Positions 62,761 to 64,000 of a stretch of DNA of 64,000 nt are shown piece after piece. The position numbers and the translations under genes were made by a program. Under the pieces are notes generated by a model. It made no database searches, was not told the DNA's origin, and saw only the letters and a list, made by a program, of their open reading frames with translations. This stretch comes from Candidatus Rokuibacteriota bacterium (GTDB taxonomy: Bacteria > Methylomirabilota > Methylomirabilia > Rokubacteriales > CSP1-6), in contig QHSU01000055.1 of NCBI GenBank assembly GCA_003220535.1, forward strand, positions 124,001 through 188,000, given 5' to 3'. Positions within the stretch are counted from its first letter, which is position 1. Each line of letters starts with the position of its first letter.

Positions 62761-63353
62761 GGCTGACCGCGCCGCTGCTGTTGTCGCTGCTCGCGGAGCC
62801 GCTCGCGTTCCTCGGGCGGCATCTGTCGCCAGCGCTCGCGGAGCCGCTCGCGTTCCTCGGGCGGCATCTGCCGCCAGCGCTCCTGATTGCGGAGCACGCG
62901 CTCACGCTCCTCGGGCGACATCGACTCCCATTGTCCGAACCGTTGCAGGATGCGGTCTCGGCGCTCGGGCGGCAGCCGCTGGAAGCGCTCGTACGATTTC
63001 TGCAGCTCGTCCCGCCGCTCCTGGGGTAGCTCGTTCCAGCGCTGAAAGTCTTTGAGGATCTGCGCCCTCTGCTCGGGCGAGAGCTGGCGGAAGCGCTTGT
63101 AGCTCTGGCGCGCCGACTCCCGCTCTTCCGGGGTCATGGACTTCCAGTGGCGATAGTTCTCGAGGGCGCGCGCCCGCTCTTCGGGTGTGAGCTTCTGCCA
63201 CCGCTCGAGGTTGCGCTCGGCGATGGCCCGCTCTTCCGGCGTGAGGTTCTCCAGCCCCTGGATCGGCGCCGACTGTCCCCACGCGACGTCGCGGGCCCCG
63301 AGGACCAGAGCCGCGACGAGCAGGAGCAGTCCGGAGAGGAGACGCCGTGTCAT
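62757..63353 (-). CDS. DUF3106-like secreted repeat protein
   Basis: 198 aa from ATG 63353 with signal peptide (LLSGLLLLVAALVLGARDVA). The mature part is about twelve tandem ~13-residue units of the type TPEERARALENYRHWK, PEERERLRERWRQM, with near-identical copies at the C-terminus. Such Arg/Glu/Trp repeats are the DUF3106 pattern; periplasmic Zn/metal-responsive LTXXQ proteins are distant analogues. It overlaps the DUF1800 start by 4 bp and the preceding small gene by 4 bp. Confidence 0.82.
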   Translation of the reverse strand: MTRRLLSGLLLLVAALVLGARDVAWGQSAPIQGLENLTPEERAIAERNLERWQKLTPEERARALENYRHWKSMTPEERESARQSYKRFRQLSPEQRAQILKDFQRWNELPQERRDELQKSYERFQRLPPERRDRILQRFGQWESMSPEERERVLRNQERWRQMPPEERERLRERWRQMPPEERERLREQRQQQRRGQP

Positions 63354-63628
63354 CGATCCTTCGCCTCTTTCGGGACCGACGTCCGCGGCTGCGGCTGGCT
63401 CTCGAGCGCCGGGAGCCTCTCGAGGAGGCGCATCCGCTCGAGAATCTGCATGCGCGTGAGCACCCCGCGGTCGCGGGCGAGGTCGGCCTCCTTGAGGAGG
63501 TCGAGGTCGAGCAGCATCCGGGCATCGGGCGGCTGGCCAGCGCCGTCCGCCGCGCGGCCCGCGCGCGCCGTGACGAGCCCGACCGCTCCAAGGAGCCCCA
63601 GCGCCAGCCATGCGGGCGTGCGGCGCAC
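63350..63628 (-). CDS. Small secreted/membrane protein of unknown function
   Basis: 92 aa from GTG 63628, directly before which the previous gene stops. N-terminal hydrophobic segment (WLALGLLGAVGLVTARAG), then a short helical region with regular Leu/Met spacing (ARMLLDLDLLKEADLARDRG, TRMQILERMRLLERLPALES). The Leu-Asp-Leu-Leu repeat also appears in the neighbouring gene (RLDLLEDLDVIRNLD), suggesting the two interact. Function unknown. Confidence 0.6.
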   Translation of the reverse strand: MRRTPAWLALGLLGAVGLVTARAGRAADGAGQPPDARMLLDLDLLKEADLARDRGVLTRMQILERMRLLERLPALESQPQPRTSVPKEAKDR

Positions 63629-63630
63629 CG

Positions 63631-64000
63631 CTAGCCCTGGTGCCCAGAAGCGAGCCCGTCGAGATTGCGGATGACGTCGAGATCCTCGAGGAGATCGAGC
63701 CGCTCGACCATCTGGTATTCCTGCAGGAGCCCGAGCTCGCGCCCGATGACCGCCTCGTCGAGGCTGAAGGGGTCCGTGCTCTTCGAGAGCTCGAGCCCGC
63801 TCCACACGCCGACGACCAGGAGGACGCCGGCGAGACCCGCCGAGAGGGCCAGCGGCACGGGGCGCCACCACCACGCGCGCCGGCCGCGTCGCGCCTCGAG
63901 CTTCTGGTACAGCTCGGCGCGATAGCGGGCCCAGTTCACTACCGGCGGCTCTCCGATCGAGCGAGCGAGGTCGCCGAGCAGATCTCGGAGCTGCTCGGTG
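63631..64000 (-). CDS. Anti-sigma-like single-span membrane protein, partial
   Basis: The frame continues past the right window edge, so the N-terminus is missing. The visible part has a cytoplasmic region (EQLRDLLGDLARSIGEPPVV, NWARYRAELYQKLEARRG), one membrane helix (VPLALSAGLAGVLLVVGVW) and an extracytoplasmic tail ending LDVIRNLDGLASGHQG. This layout fits anti-sigma or DUF3619-like proteins, which in other bacteria precede DUF3106 genes downstream of an ECF sigma factor. The sigma factor would lie beyond the window. Confidence 0.55.
   Translation of the reverse strand, partial: TEQLRDLLGDLARSIGEPPVVNWARYRAELYQKLEARRGRRAWWWRPVPLALSAGLAGVLLVVGVWSGLELSKSTDPFSLDEAVIGRELGLLQEYQMVERLDLLEDLDVIRNLDGLASGHQG

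Overview
The window is 64 kb of very GC-rich, gene-dense DNA from a Gram-negative-type bacterium that respires oxygen. Outer-membrane-style lipoproteins, an M23 peptidase, Tat and lipoprotein signals, a haem-copper oxidase operon and many CoA-linked catabolic genes all fit this. The gene mix (Liv transporter, CaiB/BaiF CoA-transferase, DUF1501/DUF1800 pair, bd-like oxidase with c-type cytochromes, a UGA-encoded redoxin) would suit an uncultured Rokubacteria/Methylomirabilota-like soil organism, but that placement is inference. No rRNA, tRNA or CRISPR array was recognised.

Layout. 1-5.9 kb: a thioesterase tail, then a complete livKHMGF branched-chain amino acid ABC operon (with a strong terminator hairpin after livK), an MBL-fold hydrolase and a PEP-CTERM tail remnant. 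6-8.6 kb: a divergent pair for gamma-glutamyl catabolism (class I amidotransferase hydrolase and gamma-glutamyltransferase). 8.6-9.4 kb: gene debris, including an MFS transporter broken by a stop. 9.4-16.6 kb (minus): proteostasis genes ftsH, htrA, a DnaJ-like gene and clpB. 16.8-32.3 kb (plus): a respiratory island with a CydA-like oxidase without CydB, three c-type cytochromes, cupredoxin-like proteins, cytochrome c oxidase subunits (two subunit III genes), haem O/A synthases, small membrane proteins, and a fusion of two UspA domains, PCP_red domains and a rubredoxin-like knuckle. 32.5-36 kb: radical SAM/SPASM-PCP_red protein, membrane protein, Mrp-like ATPase and Nudix protein. 36-45.4 kb: mixed housekeeping and catabolic genes, including a thioredoxin-like gene with an in-frame TGA and a downstream SECIS-like hairpin. 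45.4-50.9 kb: phosphatase, large multi-GAF histidine kinase, response regulator and response regulator-cyclase. 50.9-61 kb (minus): acyl-CoA synthetase with a dipeptide-type ABC transporter, then hydroxyacid dehydrogenase, lipoprotein, CoA-transferase, enoyl-CoA hydratase-like protein and DUF1501. 61-64 kb (minus): DUF1800, DUF3106 repeat protein and small membrane proteins resembling an ECF sigma accessory operon.

The strongest unusual signals are: (1) a probable selenoprotein (W-Sec-G-C motif) with a hairpin of the E. coli fdhF type 20 nt after the TGA; (2) two long, almost perfect inverted repeats in the respiratory island that share a conserved core but have unrelated outer stems, plus a third palindrome inserted in frame in the radical SAM gene; (3) PCP_red domains shared by two adjacent genes of the respiratory island; (4) paralogous cupredoxin-like proteins bracketing the oxidase operon; (5) a 66-bp in-frame tandem repeat forming the tail of haem A synthase; and (6) a promoter with TTGAC boxes repeated every 16 bp upstream of the dipeptide-type transporter.
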